A program made the position numbers and the translations under genes. From Photobacterium lutimaris (GTDB taxonomy: Bacteria > Pseudomonadota > Gammaproteobacteria > Enterobacterales > Vibrionaceae), in NCBI RefSeq assembly GCF_003025555.1, contig NZ_PYMH01000012.1, positions 1 to 64,000 of the forward strand: a DNA stretch of 64,000 nt, read 5' to 3'. How positions within the stretch are numbered: the first letter of the stretch is position 1; each line of letters starts with the position of its first letter. Positions 16,255 to 25,622 of the stretch are shown in pieces. The notes under the pieces were generated by a model. That model searched no databases, had not been told where the DNA came from, and was given only the letters and a program-made list of their open reading frames with translations.

Positions 16255-17643
16255 TTACAGTGCTACCCGCTCGAACGCGGAGAGAGCTTCCTGCAGATCT
16301 TCCACCGCGATAATTTCAATGCCCGGGATCTGACGGCTGGCATTGGCTTTGGGGACGATAGCCCGAGTAAAGCCCTGCTTGACCGCCTCTCGGATCCGCT
16401 CCACCCCGTTCGCTGCCGGCCGGATATCGGCATTCAGGCCGATCTCGCCGAACACCAGCACATCCTGCGGGATGGGGGCATTTTTGAAACTGGAGAAGAT
16501 GGACAACAGCACGGCCAAATCCGCCGACGTTTCTTCAATTTTGATCCCACCGACACAGTTGACGAAAATATCCATGTCAGACAGCATCACCCCGCCATGA
16601 CGGGCGAGTACCGCAATAGACATTGCCAAGCGGTTATTGTCATAGCCAACCGTCAGGCGGCGAGGATTCTCGGTCACCGAGTTGTTGCACAACGCCTGTA
16701 TTTCCACCAACAACGGACGAGTCCCCTCCCACAGCGTGGTACAGGCTGATCCCGCATGGTTCTTGTCCGAACGGCTAAGGAAAATCGCCGATGGGTTCTT
16801 CACCTGCTTCATCCCGGTTTCGGTCATGGCAAAGAAGCATGATTCGGAATCGGCACCGAAACGGTTTTTGGACGTACGCAGTACCCGGAACTTTTCATCC
16901 GCCGTCGACGACAGGGCAAACAGACCATCAACAATGTGGATCAGCTGCATCGGCCCCGCCACATTGGAGTCTTTATTGATGTGACCGACGATCATGAAGG
17001 TCACACCTTCGGTCTTGGCAAACCGGGTCAGAGCCGCCGCGGATTCCTTAACCTGGCTCGGACTACCGGCAGCCGAATCATTGTGGGCAACCGTCATGGT
17101 CTGGATTGAGTCAATAATCACAAACTCAGTTTTCTGCGCCCGAATATGTTCGATAATCGCTTCCACCGAGGTTTCGGCTACCACATTGATATTATCGAGA
17201 TTCTGGGTCCCCAAGCGCTTGGCCCGCTGGGAGATCTGGTGAATCGATTCCTCACCCGACACATACAGCGACGGTTTCGATGCCGCCACCGAGCCAATAC
17301 TCTGGAGTAACAGAGTCGACTTACCCGCCCCCGGATCACCACACAGCAAGAGCACAGAGCCCGGTACAATCCCGCCGCCAAACACCCGATCCAGCTCGGT
17401 AATACCGGAGCTGTAGCGGGGGAGATCTTTGGTTTCGACCTCGGACAGTTTTTGTACCTTGGTCGCCGCACCGGCATAGCTGCTCGTTCCAGCAGCTGAA
17501 GCCGCGCCCACGGCGGATCGTGTTTTAGGAACTGTGAACTCGGTTATCGTATTCCATGCCGCACACGCGCTACACTGGCCCTGCCAGCGGGGGAAGTCTG
17601 CGCCACAATCACTACACACATAGGCCCGCTTGGTTTTTGCCAT
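16255..17643 (-). CDS. radA: DNA repair protein RadA
   Basis: 462 residues. RadA (Sms) is a RecA-like ATPase that promotes branch migration and processing of recombination intermediates. In order: N-terminal zinc finger C-S-D-C and C-S-A-C (about 9-30), RecA-like core with Walker A GDPGAGKST (about 105), the RadA-specific TSKNRFG motif, and a C-terminal Lon-protease-like domain (from about 300) without proteolytic function. In E. coli radA follows serB; here a PilZ gene is inserted between them, as in V. cholerae. Confidence 0.96.
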   Translation of the reverse strand: MAKTKRAYVCSDCGADFPRWQGQCSACAAWNTITEFTVPKTRSAVGAASAAGTSSYAGAATKVQKLSEVETKDLPRYSSGITELDRVFGGGIVPGSVLLLCGDPGAGKSTLLLQSIGSVAASKPSLYVSGEESIHQISQRAKRLGTQNLDNINVVAETSVEAIIEHIRAQKTEFVIIDSIQTMTVAHNDSAAGSPSQVKESAAALTRFAKTEGVTFMIVGHINKDSNVAGPMQLIHIVDGLFALSSTADEKFRVLRTSKNRFGADSESCFFAMTETGMKQVKNPSAIFLSRSDKNHAGSACTTLWEGTRPLLVEIQALCNNSVTENPRRLTVGYDNNRLAMSIAVLARHGGVMLSDMDIFVNCVGGIKIEETSADLAVLLSIFSSFKNAPIPQDVLVFGEIGLNADIRPAANGVERIREAVKQGFTRAIVPKANASRQIPGIEIIAVEDLQEALSAFERVAL

Positions 17644-17779
17644 GATTCACCTTGATATATTTGGTTAAACACATCCATAAAGGGATGTAGAATAGAGCTT
17701 GCCTGTCAGTTGAAAAAAAGCTCAACTCTTGGGGAAATATGCCGATAATAAACGAAGAATGAGATAATCAAAAATAACT

Positions 17780-20137
17780 ATGGTGCTTGACGATTACAAA
17801 GGACTGATTGAAAGACTCATCCCTGTCTATGATAGCGAGGATTTTGACGACGTCTTCCAGATGATGACCGAAGGCGAAGACGGCCCAACCCGTCTGCAGT
17901 TGAAAATGGAATTGAACCGTATCATGTCGCCTTGCATGAAAGCCATTGACCTGCGCGGTCGCGTTCAAGGCGAATGCCGCCCCTATCAACTCAATGGCCG
18001 CCAGCACTGGCTCGATGATGTGGCGATCAATACCTACCACAAGCGGATCAAAATTTTTGGTAACCAGTTCAGAGTCGGCCTTTACGAAGCACTGATGAAC
18101 ACCCGCAATAACTTCCGGGTAATGCACCAGCAGGGAAAACTGCAACCCAAGCCTGCCGCCCAAGTGATCCCGCAACCTGACAACCCGCTAGTGGCACCAC
18201 TGCTACGCTTTGGCCACTACCTAACCCGTGACGAGAACCGCTGGCAAATTGCCACCCCAGTTATCCTGGATCTACCGTTGAGCCAAACGGTCAACGGGAT
18301 CAGCGCCGATCTTTCTTATTCCGGTGCCAAATTCAAAGTTCCCGCGGCGTTCAACTACAAGCTCGGTATGAACATCGTGGTGCGCTTTCCGACTCTGGCC
18401 GATAAATTGAATGAACCGCGCCTGGTCGAAGGGATGAACTATCGGATCCTCGGGATTGACGAAAACCCGGATAACGATAGCTATAAGTGGCTGCGCCTGA
18501 AGCTGCTGAGTAATAGTACATTGATCAAGTCGGTGATTGATCAGGGTCTGAACCAATCTCAGAACCGGACCCGGCACAACTACGAAGACAAAGTCATCCA
18601 AATCCGCACCCGTGGTTACGAGCACTGTTTTCTCAAACACAGTACCAGCTTACCGGTATTTCTTTCCGATACCCAGCTGACCTACTGCCTACTGACCCAG
18701 AACAATCACCATATCTGGGCCCACTGGCGCGATGAGAGAAACCAACCGGTCCTCAACCACCTGATTTCTCAAGAGCGCTTGGCCAACCTGGGGAAAGCCG
18801 GACTGAAACAGTCCAGTACACTGCTTTACAGCTTCAGCCATGAACATGATGGCAAAACCTTCTTCTACTCAGCGGCCCTGCCGGAGATGAATACCGAGCA
18901 GCGCCGGTTGTTCTGGCATGTCGGGGCGCAGCGTGACAGTTGGCGAGTCATGCGCTTGAGCTTGCAACCTATCGACCAAGAAGATATCGACAGCCTCAAG
19001 CAAATTGCGCCGGACATGGTCGATAAGTTAAGCACCTTGACCCATGTCGGGGTGCTGCAAGATCTCACCAACCACAATGCCCAGCAAGATTACCGTCTGA
19101 GCGTCAAACCGCAACTCCCAAGCAAAAACCTGCAGGCATTTCGTCACCCTCGCAATCCGGTTTCGGTAGCCAAAGCGGTGTTTTTTGATCCGCGGCCACA
19201 GCGCAGCGAAGACCGATACCTGTTCGATACCCCCATAACCCTGTACACGGCGGATAGCCAGGCGGTCACAGGGCAAAGTATCGACTTCTCTACCCGTGGC
19301 CTGAATATCAAACTGACCAGCCCAGTCGCGCTGTGCCGCGATGAGCAGGTAGAGATTTCGTTCCCCGGCTTGCAAAAAAGCAATAAAAATGGCCCATTGA
19401 GCCATGTCCCCTACCACGTTGTCAGGGTCAGCCCTGATTACTGCAATATCCAGTTGACGACTGGGGCTGGGCAACAAGCCGCGCAAAGTGAGCATTTTCT
19501 GCGCAAATTAATTCTGCACAACGAAAATAAACTGGTGATGACCGAGGAGAAATTACCGCAAGGTGAACTGCTGCTGGCCATGCACCAAATGCTGCTGACC
19601 AAGCTGAAGACGATCCCGTATTTTGCCGAAAAGGTTGATCACAAGATCAGATTGAAGGCCGTCGGCTGTAACTTCCCACCCCCACCGCCAATCAAACTGT
19701 TCAACCAGCTGGCCGGCGGAAAAGGTTGCTCGCTGGAGCCACTGTTTCGCAACCGGGTAAAACAGCTGCTGGCCGAGACCATGCGACCGGTTGAGATCAA
19801 CCAGCCCTTCATCCATGAGCTCTACCTGGCGGTTGAACAACAACCAGGCCACCCCCTGCGGGTTAATGCCAAGCTGCTTGATGAATTCCGGACTATCGAA
19901 GAGCGGATCAATTATATCAAGCACGCCAAAACGGTCGGTAACTTTATGGCACTCAGGATCACGGCCGCCCCGGTACTGAGTCCGATGACGGCTTTGATCG
20001 GCAAAGAGCTCGGCGAGCTTGCCCGACTGGTACTGCACCGGGCAAGGGCACTGGAGCAAGAGCTCAATTCGGTTATCGGCAGCGGCGAGATCCTAGATAT
20101 CACCGATGAAGTGCTGATCAGGCTCGAAATACGATAA
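17780..20137 (+). CDS. PilZ domain c-di-GMP receptor, PlzC-like
   Basis: 785 residues. Near residue 490 is a canonical PilZ c-di-GMP signature: RSEDR (R-x-x-x-R) followed by DFSTRGLNI (D-x-S-x-x-G). A second, N-terminal PilZ-like segment carries ADLSYSGAKF, with the D-x-S-x-x-G motif but no clear Arg pair. No membrane segments, so a large cytosolic receptor. The position between radA and serB matches V. cholerae PlzC (VC2344), one of the PilZ proteins reported to bind c-di-GMP; orthology is inferred from context and architecture. It is divergent from radA. No strong ribosome-binding site precedes the ATG, so the start is slightly uncertain. Confidence 0.85.
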   Translation: MVLDDYKGLIERLIPVYDSEDFDDVFQMMTEGEDGPTRLQLKMELNRIMSPCMKAIDLRGRVQGECRPYQLNGRQHWLDDVAINTYHKRIKIFGNQFRVGLYEALMNTRNNFRVMHQQGKLQPKPAAQVIPQPDNPLVAPLLRFGHYLTRDENRWQIATPVILDLPLSQTVNGISADLSYSGAKFKVPAAFNYKLGMNIVVRFPTLADKLNEPRLVEGMNYRILGIDENPDNDSYKWLRLKLLSNSTLIKSVIDQGLNQSQNRTRHNYEDKVIQIRTRGYEHCFLKHSTSLPVFLSDTQLTYCLLTQNNHHIWAHWRDERNQPVLNHLISQERLANLGKAGLKQSSTLLYSFSHEHDGKTFFYSAALPEMNTEQRRLFWHVGAQRDSWRVMRLSLQPIDQEDIDSLKQIAPDMVDKLSTLTHVGVLQDLTNHNAQQDYRLSVKPQLPSKNLQAFRHPRNPVSVAKAVFFDPRPQRSEDRYLFDTPITLYTADSQAVTGQSIDFSTRGLNIKLTSPVALCRDEQVEISFPGLQKSNKNGPLSHVPYHVVRVSPDYCNIQLTTGAGQQAAQSEHFLRKLILHNENKLVMTEEKLPQGELLLAMHQMLLTKLKTIPYFAEKVDHKIRLKAVGCNFPPPPPIKLFNQLAGGKGCSLEPLFRNRVKQLLAETMRPVEINQPFIHELYLAVEQQPGHPLRVNAKLLDEFRTIEERINYIKHAKTVGNFMALRITAAPVLSPMTALIGKELGELARLVLHRARALEQELNSVIGSGEILDITDEVLIRLEIR

Positions 20138-20147
20138 CCCGCCCGCT

Positions 20148-20191
20148 TCTCTTTGGTGCCTACCAGCCTAGCTGCTGCGGTACCAAAGAGA
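20148..20191. terminator. Terminator overlapping the serB 3' end
   Basis: TCTCTTTGGTGCC pairs with GGTACCAAAGAGA (13 pairs including one G-T) across an 18-base loop. The right arm is inside the last codons of serB, so the two convergent genes share a terminator partly made of coding sequence. Confidence 0.6.
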
Positions 20192-21125
20192 CCGACAGCA
20201 AACAAATCAAGCCACCGAGATCGGCAAAGCGTATCGCCACCGGGGCCTCAGCCTCGACTTTCGGCTTGGCATGGTAGGCCACACCTAGCCCAGCGGCATT
20301 GATCATGGCCAAATCATTGGCCCCATCGCCGATAGCCACGGTATTGTGCGGTAGAATGTCATATTGCTCGGCCAAGCTGCGCAATATTGTCGCCTTGGCC
20401 TGTGCGTCCACAACATCCCCCAATACCTTCCCCGTGAGTTTGCCGTCAACGATTTCCAGCGTATTCGACTGGGCATGGGCCAAGTCCAGCTCTTGTTGGA
20501 GGTAGTCGGAAAAGTATGTGAAGCCGCCCGATGCAATCGCTGCCTTCCAGCCGTAATGGTGTAGGGTTGCCACCAGCTCGCGCAGCTCAGGCATAAACGG
20601 TAACTGACTTTTGACTTGAGCGAGAATAGCCGCGTCGTTGCCCGCCAATGCCGCCACCCGCTGGCGCAGGCTTTGTTCGAAATCCAGCTCACCCAGCATC
20701 GCCCGCTCGGTCACTTCCGCTACCTGCTCACCGACACCGGCCAATATGGCGATCTCATCAATACACTCGATATCAATCGCCGTCGAGTCCATATCCATCA
20801 CCACCAAGCCAGGCTCGCGTAGATCTGGGCATTGAGTGAGATCAGCAATATCAAGCTGCGCACGGGTCACGCATCGCTCCAGATGCAATGAATACGGGGT
20901 CGCCAACAACAAACAGTCGTATTGCCCCACTTTCCAAGCTGCCGTCAGCGTCAGCGGAGCACCATACGCGGCTTCTATCGCGTGAACCGCAACCGCATCT
21001 ATCGAGCGGCCGAAAACCAAGGTTGCCGAGCGATACCGGTCAAGATTACAGGCCGATACCACTTCCGGAAATCGCTGTAGTAACGAGGTGTGTTTCCTTA
21101 TTTTGAGCACTTGCAAACCATCCAT
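20160..21125 (-). CDS. serB: Phosphoserine phosphatase
   Basis: 321 residues; last step of serine synthesis, O-phosphoserine to serine. HAD-family motifs: MDMDSTAID (nucleophile Asp of D-x-D-S-T), AIASGGFTYF (motif II), and GDGANDLAMI (motif III); EVTERAMLGELDFEQSL forms the substrate cap. The frame is open upstream to 21416 but I place the start at 21125 (MDGLQVLKIRKHTSLLQRF), which matches the N-terminus and length (about 328) of the known V. cholerae protein; the longer form would reach into the divergent promoter region and gain residues no SerB has. Confidence 0.94.
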   Translation of the reverse strand: MDGLQVLKIRKHTSLLQRFPEVVSACNLDRYRSATLVFGRSIDAVAVHAIEAAYGAPLTLTAAWKVGQYDCLLLATPYSLHLERCVTRAQLDIADLTQCPDLREPGLVVMDMDSTAIDIECIDEIAILAGVGEQVAEVTERAMLGELDFEQSLRQRVAALAGNDAAILAQVKSQLPFMPELRELVATLHHYGWKAAIASGGFTYFSDYLQQELDLAHAQSNTLEIVDGKLTGKVLGDVVDAQAKATILRSLAEQYDILPHNTVAIGDGANDLAMINAAGLGVAYHAKPKVEAEAPVAIRFADLGGLICLLSVSLVPQQLGW

Positions 21126-21278
21126 GTTAAAGTAAACGCTTAAATTTCCAAGTGACTTCAAGGTGCAGGATCCAATACTGAACCGCGCATTTTGAAGTCG
21201 CTTGATTAAACAACTTACCCTATTGCAAATTACCAGGGCAAGCCCAAAGATGAGATTGGTCTTGAATACACCGCTGAT

Positions 21279-21893
21279 ATGATGAAGAAAAAACATACCC
21301 AATTCCAAAAAGCCTGGCGACTGTTCATCCTTTTCGGCTGCTTGGCGGCGCTGATCACCATGGTTGAATATGGCTCTAACCTGGCCAAGCAAAACTACCG
21401 TACCCTGAGCGATCAAACCCAGCAGCTGTCACGCTTGGTTGTCCGGCAGGCCGCAGATACCGCATCGACAGACGTGATTGAAAAAAACCAAGACCGGCTG
21501 CAGCTGCTGGTCGAGCAACTGGCCAAGGAGCCCTTACTGCTCGATGCCAGCATCTATGATCTGGAAGGCATTACCCTGGCCAAAAGCCAAAACGCCTTAC
21601 CGCTGCCGCAAGTGACCGGGCTTTCCACGCCACTGGCCGTTGCCAGTTATGGCCGCCAGCAATTGATTGAACCCATCATGAGCCAGCACCAAGTCGTGGG
21701 TTTTGTCCGTATCACACTCGAACATGACAAGCTTATCGCCGAAACCATGGCCGATATTGATGCTATCACCAATATTATTCGGGTTCTGATCGCCAGTGCG
21801 ATGATCATCGGTATCTTGCTGGCCATTACCTTCGGTAACCGAAAAGAAAGCTGGCACTTCCCCATCCTGCTCAGCGACGGTAAAAACGGTTAA
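21279..21893 (+). CDS. ytjB: YtjB/SMP-family membrane protein
   Basis: 204 residues; inner-membrane protein with one segment near the N-terminus (LFILFGCLAALITMV, about 15-30) and a second near the end (VLIASAMIIGILLAITF, about 170-186), enclosing a periplasmic domain of about 135 residues. Divergent from serB, as in E. coli (ytjB/serB), which together with the layout supports the assignment. Function of the family (also called SmpA/AhpA) is poorly known. A second ATG immediately follows the first. Confidence 0.85.
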   Translation: MMKKKHTQFQKAWRLFILFGCLAALITMVEYGSNLAKQNYRTLSDQTQQLSRLVVRQAADTASTDVIEKNQDRLQLLVEQLAKEPLLLDASIYDLEGITLAKSQNALPLPQVTGLSTPLAVASYGRQQLIEPIMSQHQVVGFVRITLEHDKLIAETMADIDAITNIIRVLIASAMIIGILLAITFGNRKESWHFPILLSDGKNG

Positions 21894-21925
21894 ATTGCCC
21901 GTGTAGGCAAACCGATAGCGATAAA

Positions 21926-21954
21926 AAAAGGGCTTGCCAGTGGCAAGCCCTTTT
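21926..21954. terminator. Terminator between ytjB and deoD
   Basis: Thirteen-bp stem AAAAGGGCTTGCC / GGCAAGCCCTTTT with loop AGT. Convergent genes; A/T tails on both sides suggest it works in both directions. Confidence 0.9.
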
Positions 21955-21981
21955 AGGTGTTCTCGAACTACGTGCTAACGC

Positions 21982-22701
21982 TTATTCAGCGTCGCCCAGC
22001 AGAACAGATTCCAGTGCGATTTCCATCATGTCATTGAAGGTCAGCTGACGCTCTTCAGACGTTGTCGCTTCGCCGCGCAGGATGTGGTCGGATACGGTAC
22101 AGATAGTCAGTGCTTTTGCACCGAACTCAGCTGCAAGGCCGTAGATACCTGCCGCTTCCATTTCAACACCTACGATGCCGTATTTCTTCATCGTCTGGAA
22201 GAAGTCGAAATCAGGGTTGTAGAAAAGATCGGCAGAGAAGATGTTACCCACCTTCACATCAACGCCTTTTGCTTTTGCCGCGTCAACCGCGTTCTGCACC
22301 ATGCCGAAGTCAGCCAGTGCCGCGAAGTCGTGGTCACCAAAGCGGATACGGTTAACTTTAGAGTCCGTTGACGCACCCATGCCGATCACAACATCACGCA
22401 GGTTGACGTCATCACGTACTGCACCACAGCTACCCACACGGATAATTTTCTTCACGCCGTAGTCTTTGATCAGCTCAGTCGCGTAGATAGAACATGAAGG
22501 GATCCCCATCCCGTGACCCATTACAGAAATCTTACGGCCTTTGTAAGTACCGGTGTAACCGAACATGTTACGTACGTTACACACTTCTTTTGCATCATCG
22601 AGGAAGGTTTCTGCAATGTACTTGGCACGTAGCGGATCGCCCGGCATCAGTACTACGTCTGCAAAGTCACCCATTTCAGCATTAATGTGAGGAGTAGCCA
22701 T
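21982..22701 (-). CDS. deoD: Purine nucleoside phosphorylase
   Basis: 239 residues, the usual DeoD length; cleaves purine (deoxy)ribonucleosides with phosphate to base and (deoxy)ribose-1-phosphate. Visible are the MATPHINAEMGDFADVVLMPG start, GTYKGRKISVMGHGMG, the VRVGSCGA block and GVEMEAAGIYGLA with substrate-binding Met-Glu, and late SDHILRGE containing the catalytic Asp. Last gene of the deoC-A-B-D operon, 146 bases after deoB with an intervening hairpin. Confidence 0.97.
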   Translation of the reverse strand: MATPHINAEMGDFADVVLMPGDPLRAKYIAETFLDDAKEVCNVRNMFGYTGTYKGRKISVMGHGMGIPSCSIYATELIKDYGVKKIIRVGSCGAVRDDVNLRDVVIGMGASTDSKVNRIRFGDHDFAALADFGMVQNAVDAAKAKGVDVKVGNIFSADLFYNPDFDFFQTMKKYGIVGVEMEAAGIYGLAAEFGAKALTICTVSDHILRGEATTSEERQLTFNDMMEIALESVLLGDAE

Positions 22702-22820
22702 CGTTATTTCCTTTCTGTCATCTGTTGGTTTGCATTACCGACTCAATGTAATCTTGTCTTGCAAACACTGTTTCGATCTAGGACAAATATAGACCTAAAC
22801 AGTAAAAAAAATCGTCTTTT

Positions 22821-22841
22821 GGGGCTGGCGATACCAGCCCC
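22821..22841 (-). terminator. Hairpin in the deoB-deoD gap
   Basis: Eight-bp stem GGGGCTGG / CCAGCCCC with a 5-base loop, followed on the minus strand by a T8 run about 9 bases on. Placed just after the deoB stop, it could partly terminate transcription or protect upstream mRNA, setting the deoD level. Confidence 0.55.
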
Positions 22842-22847
22842 AGCCAG

Positions 22848-24068
22848 TTACAGGAATGACTTACCGTATTCCATATCAGACGTACCGAAGTACTCCGCCA
22901 AGCTCTGGCCGATATCGGCAAATGTCTCGCGGCGACCCAGTGAACCTGCAGCGATTTTAGGACCAGAAACCAATACCGGGATATGCTCGCGAGTATGGTC
23001 GGTACCAGGCCAGGTTGGGTCACAGCCGTGATCAGCCGTCAGGATCAAGACGTCGTCTTCCTGCAACAGCTCAATAATTTCAGGCAAACGCTTATCGAAA
23101 TATTCCAATGCCGCAGCGTAACCCGCAACATCACGGCGGTGGCCGTAGGCAGAATCAAAATCAACAAAGTTGGTGAATACGATGGTGTTGTCACCGGCTT
23201 GTTTGATTTGCTCTAGTGTCGCCTCAAACAGCGCAGGGATACCTGTTGCTTTCACTTTTTGGGTGATGCCACAGCCAGCGTAGATATCCGAGATCTTACC
23301 GATAGAGATCACTTCACCGTTTTTCTCGTCAACTAGCTTTTGCAGCACCGTTGCAGCAGGTGGCTCAACCGACAAATCACGGCGGTTACCGGTACGCTCG
23401 AACTGGCCTTTACCTGGGCCAATAAACGGACGGGCGATCACTCGGCCGATGTTGTAGTCTGCCAACTCTTCACGTGCGATTTGGCAAAGTTCTAGCAAGC
23501 GGTCGAGACCGTAGGTTTCTTCGTGACACGCGATCTGGAATACCGAGTCCGCCGAGGTGTAGAAAATCGGCATACCCGTTTTCATGTGTTCTTCACCCAA
23601 GTCATCCAGTACCTGAGTACCCGATGCATGACAGTTACCCAAGTAGCCTGACAGGCCAGCACGAGCAAGGATGCGATCGGTCAGTTCTTTCGGGAAGCTG
23701 TTTTCTTTGTCGGTGAAGTAGCCCCAGTCAAACAGCACAGGCACACCGGCAATTTCCCAGTGACCAGACGGAGTATCTTTGCCTGAAGACAGCTCGGCAG
23801 CGTGGGCATATGCACCGGTGATTTCAGCGTCAGCATCCAGACCGTCAGGGAAGTAACCCGAAGATTCTTCACATGCCTTGCCCAGACCGAGTTTGTTAAG
23901 GTTTGGCAAGTGTAGCTTACCGCTGCGCTGGCCGTTATCCGCTTCGCCGCGGGCACAGGCTTTGGCAATATGACCCATCGTATTGGCGCCTACATCACCG
24001 AACTCAACGGCATCTTCAGTAGCGCCAATCCCAAATGAATCTAGAACAAGAATAATAGAACGTTTCAT
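22848..24068 (-). CDS. deoB: Phosphopentomutase
   Basis: 406 residues; converts (deoxy)ribose-1-phosphate to the 5-phosphate, using metal ions (alkaline-phosphatase superfamily). Metal-site motifs visible: LVLDSFGIGA with the Asp near the start, DFDSAYGHRRD and LTADHGCDPTWPGTDHTREHIP. The frame is open 30 codons further, but the start at 24068 (MKRSIILVLDS, with GGAGTC upstream) gives family length and a 10-base gap from deoA. Part of deoC-A-B-D. Confidence 0.97.
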   Translation of the reverse strand: MKRSIILVLDSFGIGATEDAVEFGDVGANTMGHIAKACARGEADNGQRSGKLHLPNLNKLGLGKACEESSGYFPDGLDADAEITGAYAHAAELSSGKDTPSGHWEIAGVPVLFDWGYFTDKENSFPKELTDRILARAGLSGYLGNCHASGTQVLDDLGEEHMKTGMPIFYTSADSVFQIACHEETYGLDRLLELCQIAREELADYNIGRVIARPFIGPGKGQFERTGNRRDLSVEPPAATVLQKLVDEKNGEVISIGKISDIYAGCGITQKVKATGIPALFEATLEQIKQAGDNTIVFTNFVDFDSAYGHRRDVAGYAAALEYFDKRLPEIIELLQEDDVLILTADHGCDPTWPGTDHTREHIPVLVSGPKIAAGSLGRRETFADIGQSLAEYFGTSDMEYGKSFL

Positions 24069-24078
24069 GATGACTCCA

Positions 24079-25410
24079 TTAAACATCTTCAGGGCGAACA
24101 CGACGGTAAACTTCCGGTGTCGGCTCAGGTTTCTGATCAGAAATAGTAATCGCGGCACGTACCGCTTTGGCGGCTTCTTCCCACTGCGCTTCGTTGCGAG
24201 CGTGGATCACAGCCAGCGGCTTGTCAGCATTGGCTTCATCACCCAAACGGATCATGTCACTCAGGCCCACGGCGTAATCAATAGTATCAGCAGCGACACG
24301 GCGGCCACCGCCCATCCCTACTACCGCCATACCTAATGCGCGGGTATCCATCGCAAAGGCATAACCTGTGGTTTCTGCGTAGACCGGCTTCACCAACTCG
24401 GCTTTGTCCAAATAGTTGTCATAATTGACCATAAAATCAACCGGACCACCCAGGCCTGCAACCATTTTACCAAAGCACTCAGCGGCCTTGCCGTTATCCA
24501 GAACCGCCTGAAGCTTCTCGCGTGCCTGCTCGATATCTGTTGCTAAACCACTGTTTACCAACATTTCGGCACACAATGCCATGGTGACTTCAAATAAGCG
24601 AGGGTTACGGTATTCACCGGTCAGGAATTGTACGGCTTCACGTACTTCGAGCGCATTACCAGCCGTCGACGCCAGTACCTGGTTCATATCTGTCAGCAGC
24701 GCCGTGGTCTTGGTACCCGCACCGTTGGCGACCGCTACGATAGATTTTGCCAGCTCTTCCGACGCGTCGTAAGTTGGCATGAATGCGCCAGAGCCTACCT
24801 TCACGTCCATCACTAGCGAGCCGAGGCCTGCAGCCAGTTTCTTCGACAGGATCGAAGCGGTGATCAGCGAGATGTTGTCAACGGTTGCCGTCACATCACG
24901 GGTCGCGTAAACACGCTTGTCAGCCGGCGCAAGATCGCCAGTTTGACCGATGATTGCCACGCCAGCCTCTTTGGTTACTTGACCGAATACGTCGTTGCTC
25001 GGGGTAATATTGTAACCAGGAATAGATTCCAGCTTGTCCAATGTCCCACCCGTGTGGCCCAGACCACGACCGGAAATCATCGGTACGTAACCACCACATG
25101 CTGCCACCATAGGGCCAAGCATCAATGAGGTCACATCACCGACTCCACCCGTCGAGTGCTTGTCGACAATCGGGCCATCGAAGTTCATGTGGCTCCAATC
25201 GATAACCATACCCGAATCGCGCATCGCACACGTCAGTGCCACACGCTCATCCATGGTCATGTCGTTGAAGTAGATCGCCATAGCGAATGCTGCAATCTGG
25301 CCTTCAGACACGGTCTCTTTGGCGACACCCTGAATGAAGAAATTAATTTCGTCTGCAGTTAGCTCAATGTTGTCACGTTTTTTACGGATGATTTCTTGTG
25401 GTAAATACAT
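24079..25410 (-). CDS. deoA: Thymidine phosphorylase
   Basis: 443 residues; phosphorolysis of thymidine and deoxyuridine to base and deoxyribose-1-phosphate. Signature visible: VDKHSTGGVGDVTSL and GRGLGHTGGTLDKLESIPG, which form the phosphate and nucleoside site, followed by the C-terminal domain ending in RPEDV. Second gene of the deo operon; separated from deoC by 212 bases that contain a terminator-like hairpin. Confidence 0.97.
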   Translation of the reverse strand: MYLPQEIIRKKRDNIELTADEINFFIQGVAKETVSEGQIAAFAMAIYFNDMTMDERVALTCAMRDSGMVIDWSHMNFDGPIVDKHSTGGVGDVTSLMLGPMVAACGGYVPMISGRGLGHTGGTLDKLESIPGYNITPSNDVFGQVTKEAGVAIIGQTGDLAPADKRVYATRDVTATVDNISLITASILSKKLAAGLGSLVMDVKVGSGAFMPTYDASEELAKSIVAVANGAGTKTTALLTDMNQVLASTAGNALEVREAVQFLTGEYRNPRLFEVTMALCAEMLVNSGLATDIEQAREKLQAVLDNGKAAECFGKMVAGLGGPVDFMVNYDNYLDKAELVKPVYAETTGYAFAMDTRALGMAVVGMGGGRRVAADTIDYAVGLSDMIRLGDEANADKPLAVIHARNEAQWEEAAKAVRAAITISDQKPEPTPEVYRRVRPEDV

Positions 25411-25581
25411 GGTATTCCCCAGTAAATTCTAGTGTAGGGTTATGACTGTTTACTCAGTATTAGCGCCTTCACGACTAGCGATGACTTAACGCAAGATCTG
25501 ATTCTCGGGTGCGGGGCAACCGCCCATTAGGCTGCGTAATGCAGTAAGGCAAGAACCAAACAGTAAAGAGTCACAGGTAAT

Positions 25582-25610
25582 TAAAAATAAGGCGGCCCAA
25601 AGGCCACCTT
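25582..25610 (-). terminator. Terminator-like hairpin between deoC and deoA
   Basis: On the minus strand AAGGTGGCC / GGCCGCCTT (nine pairs, one G-T) with a 4-base loop, followed by ATTTTTAATT, just after the deoC stop. It may attenuate read-through into deoA or stabilise deoC mRNA. Confidence 0.6.
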
Positions 25611-25622
25611 AGATGGAAAGAA

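Noticed and set aside
17768..18175. Long antisense frames inside plzC, serB, infB, deo and other genes
   Set aside because: They overlap well-supported conserved genes, lack ribosome-binding sites and have no protein-like motifs; they are shadows of codon bias.
20160..21416. 418-residue form of SerB starting at 21416
   Set aside because: The extra 97 residues are unlike any SerB and overlap the ytjB start region; the 321-residue form fits the family.
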